A stretch of 64,000 nucleotides of DNA, from NCBI GenBank assembly GCA_020634015.1, contig JACKCN010000002.1, positions 1 through 64,000 on the forward strand. Direction: 5' to 3'. The translations under genes and the position numbers were made by a program. This document shows positions 25,082 to 34,571 of this stretch, in pieces; positions within the stretch are counted from its first letter, which is position 1; each line of letters starts with the position of its first letter. Below the pieces are notes generated by a model. The model searched no databases. It was not told the DNA's origin and saw only the letters and a program-made list of their open reading frames with translations. The DNA is from Candidatus Delongbacteria bacterium. Lineage in GTDB: Bacteria > CAIWAD01.

Positions 25082-28000
25082 ATGAACCTGTTGCGTTGGT
25101 CGCTTCTGCTGGCCATCTCGGCGAGCCCGGTACTGTCCGCGGAGCAGACGGCTCCCATGGCTGTGCCCGGAATGCACGTCTTCCAGTCCGCCGATCGCGA
25201 CTGGAGCATGGAAATCCTGGATCAGTCGCCCGCGGGTCTCACGGTGGAGTTCCGGCTGAACCGGCTTGAGATCCAGCAGGATGGAGACCGGCACCTGCTC
25301 TTCGTTGACGGGCTCAACACCCTCTCCACGCCCTCCCTTCCCGAACTGCCCAGCTGGTCCGGAGTGTTCGCGGTGCCGCCGCGTGCCGGCCTGGGGCTGA
25401 ACGTGCTGGAGAGTGATTCCCGTGTGATCGCGGGAGTGGTGCCGAGGGCTGCCGAGGACTGGCAGAGCGATTATCCCGGCAGCGGCCTGCCCGAGCGACG
25501 CGAGAATGCGCAGGTCTACGGCGGGGGACATTTTCCCGCACGTGTGTCCAGCTATGGCGAGCCCGCCCTCTGGCACGGAGTCCGGGTGGTGCCCCTGGAC
25601 ATCACGCCCTTCGACTGGAATGCCGCCAATGATGAGTTGACGGTATACACGCGTCTGCTCGTCCGCCTCGATTTCCAAGGCAATGACACACGCAACACGC
25701 GTGAGATCGATCGTCCTCTCTCGCGTCTGGCACGCGACATCGTCCGGCCCGACCTGCAGAATCCCGCCCAGCTGGACGCCGACGTCCGCCTGGATCCCCT
25801 CGAGCAGAGTTCACTGGGGCGCTATCTGGTGGTCATCATCGATGCGGGCATACCCTACCTGCAGCCCTGGGTCGACTGGAAGCGCCAGATGGGCTACGAA
25901 GTCACGGTGGTGGCCCAATCCGAGCTGGGCGGAACCCCGACCTTCGCCACGGTCAAACAGCGTGTGATGCAGGAATACACGGACAACGGGCTTGACTATC
26001 TGCTGCTGGTGGGGGACTACGATCTCACGCCACAGCTGTACAATCTGCCCTCCAACACGGTCCAGAGTGGTCAGCATGCCGAGGGGACCTGGGGTGGCGA
26101 CATCGTCAGTGATCACGAGTACACCCTGCTGGAAGGCACCGACTATTTCCCCGAGATTCTGGTGGGGCGACTCTCGGTGGACTCGCACCAGCAACTCTCG
26201 ACCCTGGTCACCAAGCTTGTGGCCTACGAGAAGACCCCGCCGATCAGCCAGACCGACAACTGGTACCGTGATGCATTGATGATCTACGATGTGGCGCTGG
26301 CCGGCAGCCGGCGTGAGACCAAACTGGCCGTGCGCGACCTGCTGTTCGCGGATGGCTTCGCCCACATCGACACGGTGCACAACGATTACTACAACAACAA
26401 CCTCTCGCCGAGCATCGTGACCAACTTTGTCAATCAGGGCGTCAGCTTCGTGAATTATCGGGGCTACGGGCATCGTTACCAGTGGGTGGGCCCCGAGTTC
26501 GGTGTCACGCAGATCATGAACGACCTGAACAATTTCAATGCCTGGCCCGTGGTCACGTCCATCGTCTGTGGCGGGGGCGATTTCGGTTCCAACCAGTTCG
26601 ATCCCTGTTTCGGCGAAGCCTGGCTGCGCGCCGCCACCGGTCCCAATCCCCGAGGCGCCGTGGCCTTCATCGGGCCTTCCGAGCTGGATACCCACACCAA
26701 ATGGAACAACGCGATCGATCTGGGCATCTACCACGGCCTGCTGCACGAGCGCATCCACAAGATCGGCGCGCTGATGATGCGCGGCAAGACCGAACTCTGG
26801 ACCCAGTTCCCCAACGAACGCATCGAGGACTGGAGTCCTGCGGGCGCCGGAAACTGCGTGCCACACTACTTCCACTCCTACAATCTGCTGGGTGATCCGG
26901 CGATGGAGGTGCGCACCATGGAGCCGCTGGCGCTTGCCCTGGATGCCCCTTCGGCCCTGGCCGCGGGCCCGCGCCAACTGCATCTCCGCGTCACGTCCAG
27001 TGATACTGGACAGGCGGTCGCCGGAGCCCATGCCTACTTCTACCAGGCCGCGTCACTCAGCGGCAAACTGGCCACCACCGACGCCAACGGCGATGCCTGG
27101 CTGGATCTGGGCGAACTTGAAACCGGAGACTATCTGCTGACCGTGCATGGCGTGAACCTCTATCCCGTGCAGCGCACGGTCACGGTCAGCGACATGCCCA
27201 GCGCCCTGGCCCTGACGGGTTTCACCGTGCAGGACGAAGACGGCAACGGCGACGGAACGCTGAACCCCGGTGAAGACATCGAACTGGTGCTGGACCTCTA
27301 CGAGGCCGGCACCGATGGTCTGGCGCAGGCCGGCATGCTGAGTCTGGTTTCGACCGACGAAGGCCTGACCGTGACACAGTCCGAAGCCAGCATCGACCCG
27401 CTTGCCCCGGGTGGCGAGCAGCAGGTCGGCGGTTTCCTGCTCTCTCTGGACCCGCAGGCGCTTGATGGCGACACCTGTCCGCTGGACCTGTATCTCGATG
27501 GTGAGTGGGTGTCGCGCCTCAACCTGTCCGTGTCCGCGGCGCATTTTGCGGTGGATGCCATCAGCATCAGCCAGGGCGAATTCGAACCAGGCGCGATGGT
27601 GGAGTTCTCACTGAGGTTGCGACTGGAAGGCGAATACGATTCTCCCGAAGGATCGTTGCGCCTTCACGTGATCAGTGGTGGCGTGGACCTCCAGGACGAG
27701 CTGGGCAGCCTGCCGGCCATCTCCCGGAACGGACAGGGTACCGCCGGACCCTTCACGATGACCCTGTCGGAAGAGCTGCTGCCGGGCACCCAACTGGCCT
27801 TCGAGCTCGAGTTCACGGCTCTCGATTCCCGGCCGCTCGACCGGCGTCCCTGGAGCGTGACCATCGGCACACCCGGTGTCCAGGATCCGCTGGGCCCCGA
27901 TGCGGCCGGCTACGTGATCTACGATTCCGGTGACACGGGTCACGAGCAGGCTCCGGCCTTCATCTGGGAAGACATCAGCAGCTTCGGTACTCCCCTCAAC

Positions 28001-28900
28001 ATGCACGACGAACAGGATTCCTGGTGGAATGGTGGCATCGATGGCGACAGCCGCGTGGTGGACCTGCCCTTCATGTTCACCTACTACGACCAGATCTGGG
28101 CCACGCTCACCGTCAACAGCAATGGCTGGGTGGCCATGGGCGACCAGCACGAGCACGTGAGCGGTCACAACACCACCCTGCCCGCCGCCCAGGGAGCCCC
28201 CGGAATGGTGGCCGTGTTCTGGAACGATCTCTACAACCACACCGGCAGCGCCCCCTTCGGGGATGTCTACACCTGGTACGAGCAGGGCACGGGCGAATTC
28301 ATCATCCAGTGGCACAACATGCGCCCGACCGAATCCTCCAGTTTTCAGCAGTTCCAGCTTGTGCTGCGGGATCCCCAGGTCTGGCCTACCGAATCGGGCA
28401 ATGCCCAGATGCTGATGTATTACAACCAGGTGACTCCCGCCACCGGCGAGAATGCCACCACGGTGGGCATCCAGGACTATCTCCACCAGGTGGGGCTGCA
28501 GTACGCGTTCAACAATGTGCTGGCCAGCACGAGCGCTCCTCTGGCCAATGGTCTGGCCCTGCTGGTGACCCAGGGACCCGTGCTCGAGAGCACGTCCGTT
28601 GGCGCACATGACGCGCGCCCGACCGATTTCCAGTTGCTGGCGATGGCGCCCAATCCCTTCAATCCGTCCACCATGGTCAGCTATTCGCTGGGCAGCGAGG
28701 CCCGCCTGGGCTGGACCCTGTGCAATCTTCTCGGGCAGCAGGTCGCCAGCGGGCGCACCGAACGAGTGGCGGCCGGCGAACACAGCTTCCGTCTGGATGG
28801 CGCCAGCCTGGCCAGCGGAGTCTACTTTCTGAGGCTGGAGGCCACCATGGCCGACGGCACGAAGCACTACCGGACCGGCAAGCTGGCGCTGGTGCGCTAG
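25082..28900 (+). CDS. Secreted C25 (gingipain-family) cysteine peptidase with sorting module
   Basis: A 1272-residue secreted peptidase: signal peptide (about 1-19), propeptide region (20-240), C25 catalytic domain (about 245-560), Ig-like domains, one YGY-like module (about 940-1165) and a C-terminal domain starting MAPNPFNPSTMVSYSL and ending GKLALVR. Catalytic candidates are both visible: His464 in NYRGYGHRYQW and Cys496 in SIVCGGGDF. Gingipain-type C25 enzymes cleave after Arg or Lys; specificity here is unknown. Good ribosome-binding site (AAAGGA) before 25082. The C-terminal module suggests type IX-like secretion. It is a distant paralog of the 19823-24397 protein. Confidence 0.88.
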   Translation: MNLLRWSLLLAISASPVLSAEQTAPMAVPGMHVFQSADRDWSMEILDQSPAGLTVEFRLNRLEIQQDGDRHLLFVDGLNTLSTPSLPELPSWSGVFAVPPRAGLGLNVLESDSRVIAGVVPRAAEDWQSDYPGSGLPERRENAQVYGGGHFPARVSSYGEPALWHGVRVVPLDITPFDWNAANDELTVYTRLLVRLDFQGNDTRNTREIDRPLSRLARDIVRPDLQNPAQLDADVRLDPLEQSSLGRYLVVIIDAGIPYLQPWVDWKRQMGYEVTVVAQSELGGTPTFATVKQRVMQEYTDNGLDYLLLVGDYDLTPQLYNLPSNTVQSGQHAEGTWGGDIVSDHEYTLLEGTDYFPEILVGRLSVDSHQQLSTLVTKLVAYEKTPPISQTDNWYRDALMIYDVALAGSRRETKLAVRDLLFADGFAHIDTVHNDYYNNNLSPSIVTNFVNQGVSFVNYRGYGHRYQWVGPEFGVTQIMNDLNNFNAWPVVTSIVCGGGDFGSNQFDPCFGEAWLRAATGPNPRGAVAFIGPSELDTHTKWNNAIDLGIYHGLLHERIHKIGALMMRGKTELWTQFPNERIEDWSPAGAGNCVPHYFHSYNLLGDPAMEVRTMEPLALALDAPSALAAGPRQLHLRVTSSDTGQAVAGAHAYFYQAASLSGKLATTDANGDAWLDLGELETGDYLLTVHGVNLYPVQRTVTVSDMPSALALTGFTVQDEDGNGDGTLNPGEDIELVLDLYEAGTDGLAQAGMLSLVSTDEGLTVTQSEASIDPLAPGGEQQVGGFLLSLDPQALDGDTCPLDLYLDGEWVSRLNLSVSAAHFAVDAISISQGEFEPGAMVEFSLRLRLEGEYDSPEGSLRLHVISGGVDLQDELGSLPAISRNGQGTAGPFTMTLSEELLPGTQLAFELEFTALDSRPLDRRPWSVTIGTPGVQDPLGPDAAGYVIYDSGDTGHEQAPAFIWEDISSFGTPLNMHDEQDSWWNGGIDGDSRVVDLPFMFTYYDQIWATLTVNSNGWVAMGDQHEHVSGHNTTLPAAQGAPGMVAVFWNDLYNHTGSAPFGDVYTWYEQGTGEFIIQWHNMRPTESSSFQQFQLVLRDPQVWPTESGNAQMLMYYNQVTPATGENATTVGIQDYLHQVGLQYAFNNVLASTSAPLANGLALLVTQGPVLESTSVGAHDARPTDFQLLAMAPNPFNPSTMVSYSLGSEARLGWTLCNLLGQQVASGRTERVAAGEHSFRLDGASLASGVYFLRLEATMADGTKHYRTGKLALVR

Positions 28901-28924
28901 CCGTTCCGGATTGACAGGACATTC

Positions 28925-28960
28925 AGCGCACCCCGGTGGGTTCCTCCGCCGGGGTGCGCT
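28925..28960 (+). terminator. Hairpin after C25 peptidase gene
   Basis: Perfect 12-bp stem AGCGCACCCCGG (28925-28936) / CCGGGGTGCGCT (28949-28960), loop of 12, without a T run. It lies 24 bp after the stop. Confidence 0.6.
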
Positions 28961-29078
28961 GTCCCAGGGCCTTCGGAACGTCCTCACGCCTGCTTTGGCC
29001 CTGCCCGTGCAGTTCCCTCCGCCTTCCTATCTTCCTGCCCAAAAGAAACCGCCAATCGCCCATGTCGTGCCACCAGTC

Positions 29079-31205
29079 ATGAATCGCCTTGCCCTCATCC
29101 TCCCACTCCTGCTCCTGCTGAGTCTGCAGCTGAAGGCGACCGTGACCCTGGAAGGGCGGCTGCGTGACCGCACGGACGGTGATGCAGTGGCGGGCGCGCT
29201 GCTCAGCATTGACGTGCTCGCGCGGCTGACCACCAGCGACGGGCAGGGAGCCTGGCAGTTCCAGAACCTGCCGCCCGGCAGCTGGGTCCTGCGCGTGCAT
29301 CATCTGGCCTACCGGGATCTGGAGCAGGTGATTCATGTCGGCAGCGCCGAGACTCCTCCCCTGGAGTTGATGCTGGAGCCCCGGGTGCTGGTGCTGCCTG
29401 AGCTGTCCGTGCAGGGCGGCGGGGAGCCGGGTGTGATCCAGCAGGACGGACCCGGGCGCAGTCATCTGCGGGTTCCCGCTGGCGCGACGGAGGATCTGGC
29501 CGAACTGGCCGCGCACTTTCCCGGCGTGCGCGTGATCCGGGAGGGCGGAGCGGGTGCGGTGGCCACACTCAGCGTGGACGGCAGCCCGGCCAGGGAAGTG
29601 CTGGTCTGCGTGGATGGTGTGCCACTGAATGCGGGTGGCAGCCATGCGGTGGATCTCAACCGACTGACACTGGGCCCACTGGAAAGCCTGGAATTCCGCC
29701 GCGGCGCGGACCCGGCCCGCGGAGCACTGGCCGGCGTGCTGAACCTTGTGACACGACGACGCCCCGATCCCCGGCAGCGTCTGGATCTTGAGTGGGTGAG
29801 GCCGGATGCCCGCTCGCTGGCGCTGGGGCTGCAGCATCGTCCGGGGCGCGGGTTGCTGGATGCGGGGCTGCGTTTCCAGCGCGGAAATGGGCGTTACGAC
29901 TACACCGACCCCCAATCCGGCCTGCGGCTCGAGCGCCGCAACACGGACTCCCGCCGTGATGCGTTCTCGCTGGGCTGGCGCCCCGATCGCGGAATGCTGG
30001 AATCCGTGGGGCTGTCCTGGCACCGGCGGGAGGGCGGCATTGGTGACCGCATCGATCTGAGCGACCAGTGGCCCCTGCGGGAAGAGGAGTCCAACAGCAG
30101 CCTGCAGGCCCTGTTCCGCAAGGGACCGGCCAGCAGCGGCAGGCTCTGGATCCAGGACGACCGGCGTGTGACGCGTGGATCGCTCTGGGGCCCGCGCGAG
30201 GAGCGCGAGCGCAGCATCGGTCTTGCCATGGAACACGAAGTGGTCCGTGCCGGGCGTGTGTTCCAGCCGGGTTGGCGCCTGGAGGGGCGCGCCCTGACGT
30301 TTGATGCCGAGTACAGGAACGATGTGCTGAACGCCCGGCGTGACGAGCTGCGGCCCGTGCTGTGGCTGCGTTCTTCCCGGCTCAGGCTGGAAGCCGGACT
30401 TGAAGGCTGGCGTGACGAGCGCCGTCTGCACGCGGTACCCATCGCGCTGCTGGAAGCCTTGCAACCGCTGCGGGCGACGGGAAGCGGTCCCGAACTGGGT
30501 CTGTGGGCGCAGGCCAGCCAGGGAGCGCGCATGCCTTCCTTCCTTGAGAGATTTCCCGTGGGCGGCACGGAGCTGGAAGCCAATCCGGACCTTGATCCGG
30601 AACGCTTTCGTCAACTGACTCTGGGGCTGCGCGCCCGCATCGGCACGGATGCCCGCTGGGTCAGTGCCGAAAGCGGTGTCTCACAGCGGGACGCCCGCGA
30701 CCTGATCGTCTGGCGCCAGAGTCAGGCTGCGGCCTGGAAGCCCTTCAATCTGGGGCAGGCCCGGATCCGGCAATGGTACCTGTCGCTGCAGGCCCGGCCG
30801 GCCGCAGGTTGGGACTGGCTGGGCGAGCTGCGGCTGGCCGATTCGCGCAATCGGACGCCGGGCATCAACGCGGGACGCTACCTTCCCCTGCGTCCATTGA
30901 ACGAATGGCGTGCGCGTCTGGACTGGAGCAGCCCGGGAGTCGACCCCTGGAAACTGGGGCTGGAATGCCGGGGAGCCGGGCGCAGTTTCGCGGGCGAGTC
31001 CAATCTGGACGGGCTGGACGCTGCCGCGCTGGATCCTTGGTGGGTTCTGGACCTTTCGCTGGGACGTGAGCAGCGCGTCAGGCGCTTGAGCTGGGGATGG
31101 GGCCTGTCCCTGGAGAACCTGCTGGACAACGAGTTGCGAATGGTCCCCAAGGTGCCGCTCCCGGGGCGCAGTCTGCGACTGGGAGTCTGGTTGATCCATT
31201 CATGA
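29079..31205 (+). CDS. TonB-dependent outer-membrane receptor (BtuB-like by context)
   Basis: A 708-residue receptor: signal peptide (about 1-19), N-terminal carboxypeptidase-regulatory-like domain (about 22-105, VTLEGRLRDRTDGDAVAG), plug (about 125-225, with VCVDGVPLN and VLNLVTRRRP) and a 22-strand-type barrel to the C-terminus (RSLRLGVWLIHS). Imports a scarce ligand using TonB energy. Cobalamin is inferred because the next genes encode a beta-propeller lipoprotein and cob(I)alamin adenosyltransferase. No B12-riboswitch box was recognised in the 178-bp upstream gap. The start at 29079 is placed at the signal peptide; the frame opens earlier. The stop overlaps the next start (ATGA). Confidence 0.83.
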   Translation: MNRLALILPLLLLLSLQLKATVTLEGRLRDRTDGDAVAGALLSIDVLARLTTSDGQGAWQFQNLPPGSWVLRVHHLAYRDLEQVIHVGSAETPPLELMLEPRVLVLPELSVQGGGEPGVIQQDGPGRSHLRVPAGATEDLAELAAHFPGVRVIREGGAGAVATLSVDGSPAREVLVCVDGVPLNAGGSHAVDLNRLTLGPLESLEFRRGADPARGALAGVLNLVTRRRPDPRQRLDLEWVRPDARSLALGLQHRPGRGLLDAGLRFQRGNGRYDYTDPQSGLRLERRNTDSRRDAFSLGWRPDRGMLESVGLSWHRREGGIGDRIDLSDQWPLREEESNSSLQALFRKGPASSGRLWIQDDRRVTRGSLWGPREERERSIGLAMEHEVVRAGRVFQPGWRLEGRALTFDAEYRNDVLNARRDELRPVLWLRSSRLRLEAGLEGWRDERRLHAVPIALLEALQPLRATGSGPELGLWAQASQGARMPSFLERFPVGGTELEANPDLDPERFRQLTLGLRARIGTDARWVSAESGVSQRDARDLIVWRQSQAAAWKPFNLGQARIRQWYLSLQARPAAGWDWLGELRLADSRNRTPGINAGRYLPLRPLNEWRARLDWSSPGVDPWKLGLECRGAGRSFAGESNLDGLDAAALDPWWVLDLSLGREQRVRRLSWGWGLSLENLLDNELRMVPKVPLPGRSLRLGVWLIHS

Positions 31206-32284
31206 AGGAAGCGATGAAGCCGACTCTGACAATGATGATGTGCCTTGCACTTGCCAGCCTGCTGTGTTCATGCGAGGACTCGACGAACTGGCAGACGCTG
31301 GAGGGCGGATTGGCCGGGCAGGTTCTGGTGCTCAATTCCGGCTCGGGCACCAACAGTCTGTCACTCTGTGATCCCGGGCGGCTGCAGGTCCAGCGGGATG
31401 TGGCCCCCACGGCGCTGCTGCCCAACCATGCCTTCCAGCAGGGCGATCGTCTCTTCGTGACCTGTTCTGGCGATGATCGCATCGTGTCCTACGCCCTGGG
31501 CGACAGCAGCCTCGAGGTACTCGAGAGCTGGAGCCTGAACGCTCTCGACGGGCGCCAGGCCGGAGAATTGGTCTACACTCCGTGGAGTTCACTCTTTTTT
31601 GGCGGCGAGATCTATACCAGTCTCAGCGCGCGCAACGAAATCTCGGCGATTCCGGAGACCGGTGACAGCCTGCGGGCTTTCGCCACCGGCAGTTGGCCTC
31701 AGGGACTCTGTCTCTCGGGTGACACTCTGTATGTGGCCTGTACCGGTTTTTCCCTCAGTACTCTGGAATTCGGCCCGGGCACCGTGCGCGCACACCGGCT
31801 GCCGTCGGGTGAGGAGCTGTGGCGCACGGAGGTGGGCGCCAACCCTCAGCGGCTGGCTCTGACTCCCGCGGGGGAGCTGCTCGTGCTCTGTTCGGGGGAC
31901 TACGTTCTGCGGGAGGGCCAGCTGGTCGTGCTGGATCCCCGAAATGGTGCGGAAAGCTGGAATCTGCCGCTGGGAGATTTTCCCGGGGCGATGGCTCTGG
32001 ATGGACGTGATCTCTGGCTGGCCGCCTGGGGCCAGTACGACCTGCAGCCCGGAGGCACCCAGGAAGGGCATGTCACGCGCGTGTCGCTGGACGAGCGCGC
32101 CTTCGATCGGGGGCCGGAAAATCCCTGGCGCGTCCAGGCCGGAGCCACGGACCTCTGCCTGGCCGGCGGTCGTCTGTTCGTGAGCTGCTATGCCCAGGAC
32201 GCACTCTGCGTGATCCAGGGTGACAGCCTGCTGGAGTGCCTGCCCGTGGGGCACGGCCCCGGCGCACTGTTGCTTCTGGAATGA
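31202..32284 (+). CDS. Beta-propeller lipoprotein (BtuG/YncE-like)
   Basis: 360 residues. The N-terminus MKPTLTMMMCLALASLLCSC is a lipoprotein signal with the lipidated cysteine at about residue 24. The body is built of repeated propeller blades (GDDRIVSYALGDSSLEVLESW, PQGLCLSGDTLYVACTGFS, PQRLALTPAGELLVLCSGDY, and so on), like YncE or SusE-linked propellers. In Bacteroides, BtuG is a surface propeller lipoprotein that binds B12 with extreme affinity and sits on BtuB. The gene pairing here copies that arrangement. Start 31202 overlaps the receptor stop; ATG at 31214 (AAGGAAG upstream) is possible. Ligand binding is inference. Confidence 0.78.
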   Translation: MKEAMKPTLTMMMCLALASLLCSCEDSTNWQTLEGGLAGQVLVLNSGSGTNSLSLCDPGRLQVQRDVAPTALLPNHAFQQGDRLFVTCSGDDRIVSYALGDSSLEVLESWSLNALDGRQAGELVYTPWSSLFFGGEIYTSLSARNEISAIPETGDSLRAFATGSWPQGLCLSGDTLYVACTGFSLSTLEFGPGTVRAHRLPSGEELWRTEVGANPQRLALTPAGELLVLCSGDYVLREGQLVVLDPRNGAESWNLPLGDFPGAMALDGRDLWLAAWGQYDLQPGGTQEGHVTRVSLDERAFDRGPENPWRVQAGATDLCLAGGRLFVSCYAQDALCVIQGDSLLECLPVGHGPGALLLLE

Positions 32285-32327
32285 CACGCACACACACGCC
32301 CGACAAACTTCTGGAGGGAGGATTGCC

Positions 32328-32894
32328 ATGGTTCGGTTGACCCGGATCTACACCCGTACCGGCGATGGCGGCCACACGCGTCTGGGCGACGGCAGTGAGA
32401 CGGCCAAGAACAGTGCCCGGGTGGAGGCCTACGGCTGTGTGGACGAACTGAATTCCGTGCTGGGCATGGTGCTCTGCGAGACGGAGCTGGACGCGGACAC
32501 GCGCCGGGAGCTGGAGCGGATCCAGAATGAACTCTTCGATCTGGGTTCCGATCTGTGTGTGCCCGGCGAAGCGGGTGCATCCCTGCGCATCGGGGCCGAG
32601 TACGCCCAGCGATTGGAGCAGGCCATTGACCGCGCCAACGCGGATCTGCCCAGTCTGGACAGTTTCATCCTGCCCGGTGGCTCGCGCGCGGCGGCGACCC
32701 TGCATCTGGGGCGCACGGTCTGCCGACGGGCCGAGCGTCGTTTGCTGACCCTGATCGATGAAGAGGGCGACGCGGTCAATCCTCAGGCGCTGATCTATCT
32801 GAACCGGCTCAGCGATCTGCTTTTCGTGCTGGCCCGGGTGGCCTGCCGCGGTGGACGCGAGGTGCTCTGGGTTCCGGGCGGGCAGCGAGACTGA
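32328..32894 (+). CDS. ATP:cob(I)alamin adenosyltransferase, PduO type
   Basis: Transfers the adenosyl group of ATP to cob(I)alamin, making coenzyme B12. The 188-residue cytosolic trimeric helical-bundle enzyme shows the N-terminal RIYTRTGDGGHTRLGDG, YGCVDELNSVLG, the conserved FILPGGSRAAATLHLGRTVC and RRAERR, and LNRLSDLLFVLAR. GGAGGGAGGA just ahead of 32328 is a very strong ribosome-binding site. Third gene of the receptor-propeller-adenosyltransferase operon, which gives the best clue that the operon handles cobalamin. Confidence 0.95.
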   Translation: MVRLTRIYTRTGDGGHTRLGDGSETAKNSARVEAYGCVDELNSVLGMVLCETELDADTRRELERIQNELFDLGSDLCVPGEAGASLRIGAEYAQRLEQAIDRANADLPSLDSFILPGGSRAAATLHLGRTVCRRAERRLLTLIDEEGDAVNPQALIYLNRLSDLLFVLARVACRGGREVLWVPGGQRD

Positions 32895-33092
32895 GCCCTG
32901 CCCATGCCAGTGAGCGCTCTCCGGCAGCCGCGCCGCCTTGCTCTTGTGAGAGCCAGATGCTAGACTTGCGGGCTCCGGCCGGAAGCCGGATCGGGTTTCC
33001 CGGCCACGACACTGCCGGGTCCCGCTGGGCGATCCAGGGGCGTCCGCAAGCGAACGCCTCGCCAGTTTCAGGTGTGCAAGCGGCCAGATTCC

Positions 33093-34526
33093 ATGTTCGA
33101 CTCTCTCCAGGACCGTTTTGAAGGCATCGTCCGCTCACTGAGGGGACAGGCCCGGATCTCGGAATCGAACATCGAAGAAGCCGTGGCGGACATTCGCCGC
33201 GCCCTGCTGGAAGCCGACGTCCATGTGAAGGTGGTGCGCGATTTCATCGCCACCATCAGCGAAAAGGCCCTGGGTGCCGAGGTGCTGAAGAGCGTCTCCC
33301 CGGGGCAGCAGTTCACCAAGCTGCTCAATGATGAATTGACCGAGCTGCTGGGCGGCCACGCGGAACCGATCCGCTGGGTGCGCGGTGGCCCCACGGTGAT
33401 CATGATGGTGGGCCTGCAGGGAAGTGGCAAGACCACCTCCGCCGGCAAGCTCGCCGCCCTGTTGAAGAAGAAGGGGCGCAAGCCCTTCCTGATCGCCGCC
33501 GACATCTACCGCCCCGCGGCCGTGGAACAGTTGGTGGTACTGGGCAAGCAGATCGGAGTCCCGGTCTTCACGCCCGTGGACCAGGATCCTCTGCGCACGG
33601 CCGTCGAGGGTCTGGCCGAAGCGACTCGCCGGGGTGCCGACACGGTTCTGCTGGACACAGCGGGCCGGCTGCACATCGCCGAAGACATGATGCAGGAGCT
33701 CGAGCGCATTCGCGAGACCCTGCAACCGGCTGAAATCCTGTTCGTGGCCGACGCCATGATCGGTCAGGATGCGGTGAACGCGGCGGGCGAGTTCAATCGC
33801 CGGCTCGAATTCACGGGCGTGATCCTGACCAAGCTGGATGGCGACACGCGCGGCGGTGCCGCGATGTCCATCCGCAGCGTGACGGGCAAACCGGTCAAGT
33901 TCGTGGGCGTGGGCGAAAAGCTCGACGCCCTTGAGCAGTTCCACCCCGATCGCATGGCCCAGCGCATCCTGGGCATGGGCGATGTGGTCACTCTGGTCGA
34001 GAAGGCCCAGGAGCAGATCGACCGGGTGGATGCGGAAAAGATGGCGGGCAAACTTGCCCGCGCTGAATTCGACCTGGAAGACTTTCTGAGCCAGATGCAG
34101 GTGATCAAGCGCATGGGTCCTCTCGAGGGCCTGTTGAAGATGATCCCGGGCATCGGCTCGAAAATCAGCCAGCTCAACATGGATCCGAAATCGCTGGTGC
34201 GCACCGAGTCGATCATCCATTCGATGACGAAAGCGGAGCGCAAGCAGCCCACCCTGATCAACGGCAGCCGCAAGCGCCGGATTGCCCGGGGAGCCGGGCG
34301 CAGCGAGAATGAAGTGCAGGCCCTGCTGACCCAGTTCACCCAGATGAAGGGCGTGCTGAAGCAGATGGCCTCTTTCGGCGGGTTGGGCAGTCTGATGGGT
34401 GGTGGAGGCGCAGGTGCCGAACCCGGTGCGGCACCGGGTCGGATGCCCATGCTGCCGGGAATGCCCGGCATGCGGCAGTTTTCCACCAAGCCGGGTCGGG
34501 CCAAGAGCAAGAAGAAAAAACGCTGA
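33093..34526 (+). CDS. ffh: Signal recognition particle protein Ffh
   Basis: SRP54 GTPase binding signal sequences and 4.5S RNA for co-translational membrane targeting. 477 residues: N domain helices (about 1-90), G domain with P-loop GLQGSGKTTSAGKLA, DTAGRLHIAEDMMQEL and TKLDGDTRGGAA, then the methionine-rich M domain (about 300-440) with RNA-binding GSRKRRIARGAGRSENEV-like sequence. A Gly/Pro/Met tail ends KSKKKKR. Start at 33093 (MFDSLQDRFEG) rather than the ORF start 33072. First gene of the ffh-rpsP-rimM-trmD-rplS translation operon. Confidence 0.97.
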   Translation: MFDSLQDRFEGIVRSLRGQARISESNIEEAVADIRRALLEADVHVKVVRDFIATISEKALGAEVLKSVSPGQQFTKLLNDELTELLGGHAEPIRWVRGGPTVIMMVGLQGSGKTTSAGKLAALLKKKGRKPFLIAADIYRPAAVEQLVVLGKQIGVPVFTPVDQDPLRTAVEGLAEATRRGADTVLLDTAGRLHIAEDMMQELERIRETLQPAEILFVADAMIGQDAVNAAGEFNRRLEFTGVILTKLDGDTRGGAAMSIRSVTGKPVKFVGVGEKLDALEQFHPDRMAQRILGMGDVVTLVEKAQEQIDRVDAEKMAGKLARAEFDLEDFLSQMQVIKRMGPLEGLLKMIPGIGSKISQLNMDPKSLVRTESIIHSMTKAERKQPTLINGSRKRRIARGAGRSENEVQALLTQFTQMKGVLKQMASFGGLGSLMGGGGAGAEPGAAPGRMPMLPGMPGMRQFSTKPGRAKSKKKKR

Positions 34527-34571
34527 GATTGCCGGAGTAAGGATTCCGGCCCCACTGACGACAGGAGTATC

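Noticed and set aside
28961..29078. Cobalamin riboswitch upstream of the BtuB-like gene
   Set aside because: The gap is short and I could not find a convincing B12-box; a covariance-model search would be needed to be sure.
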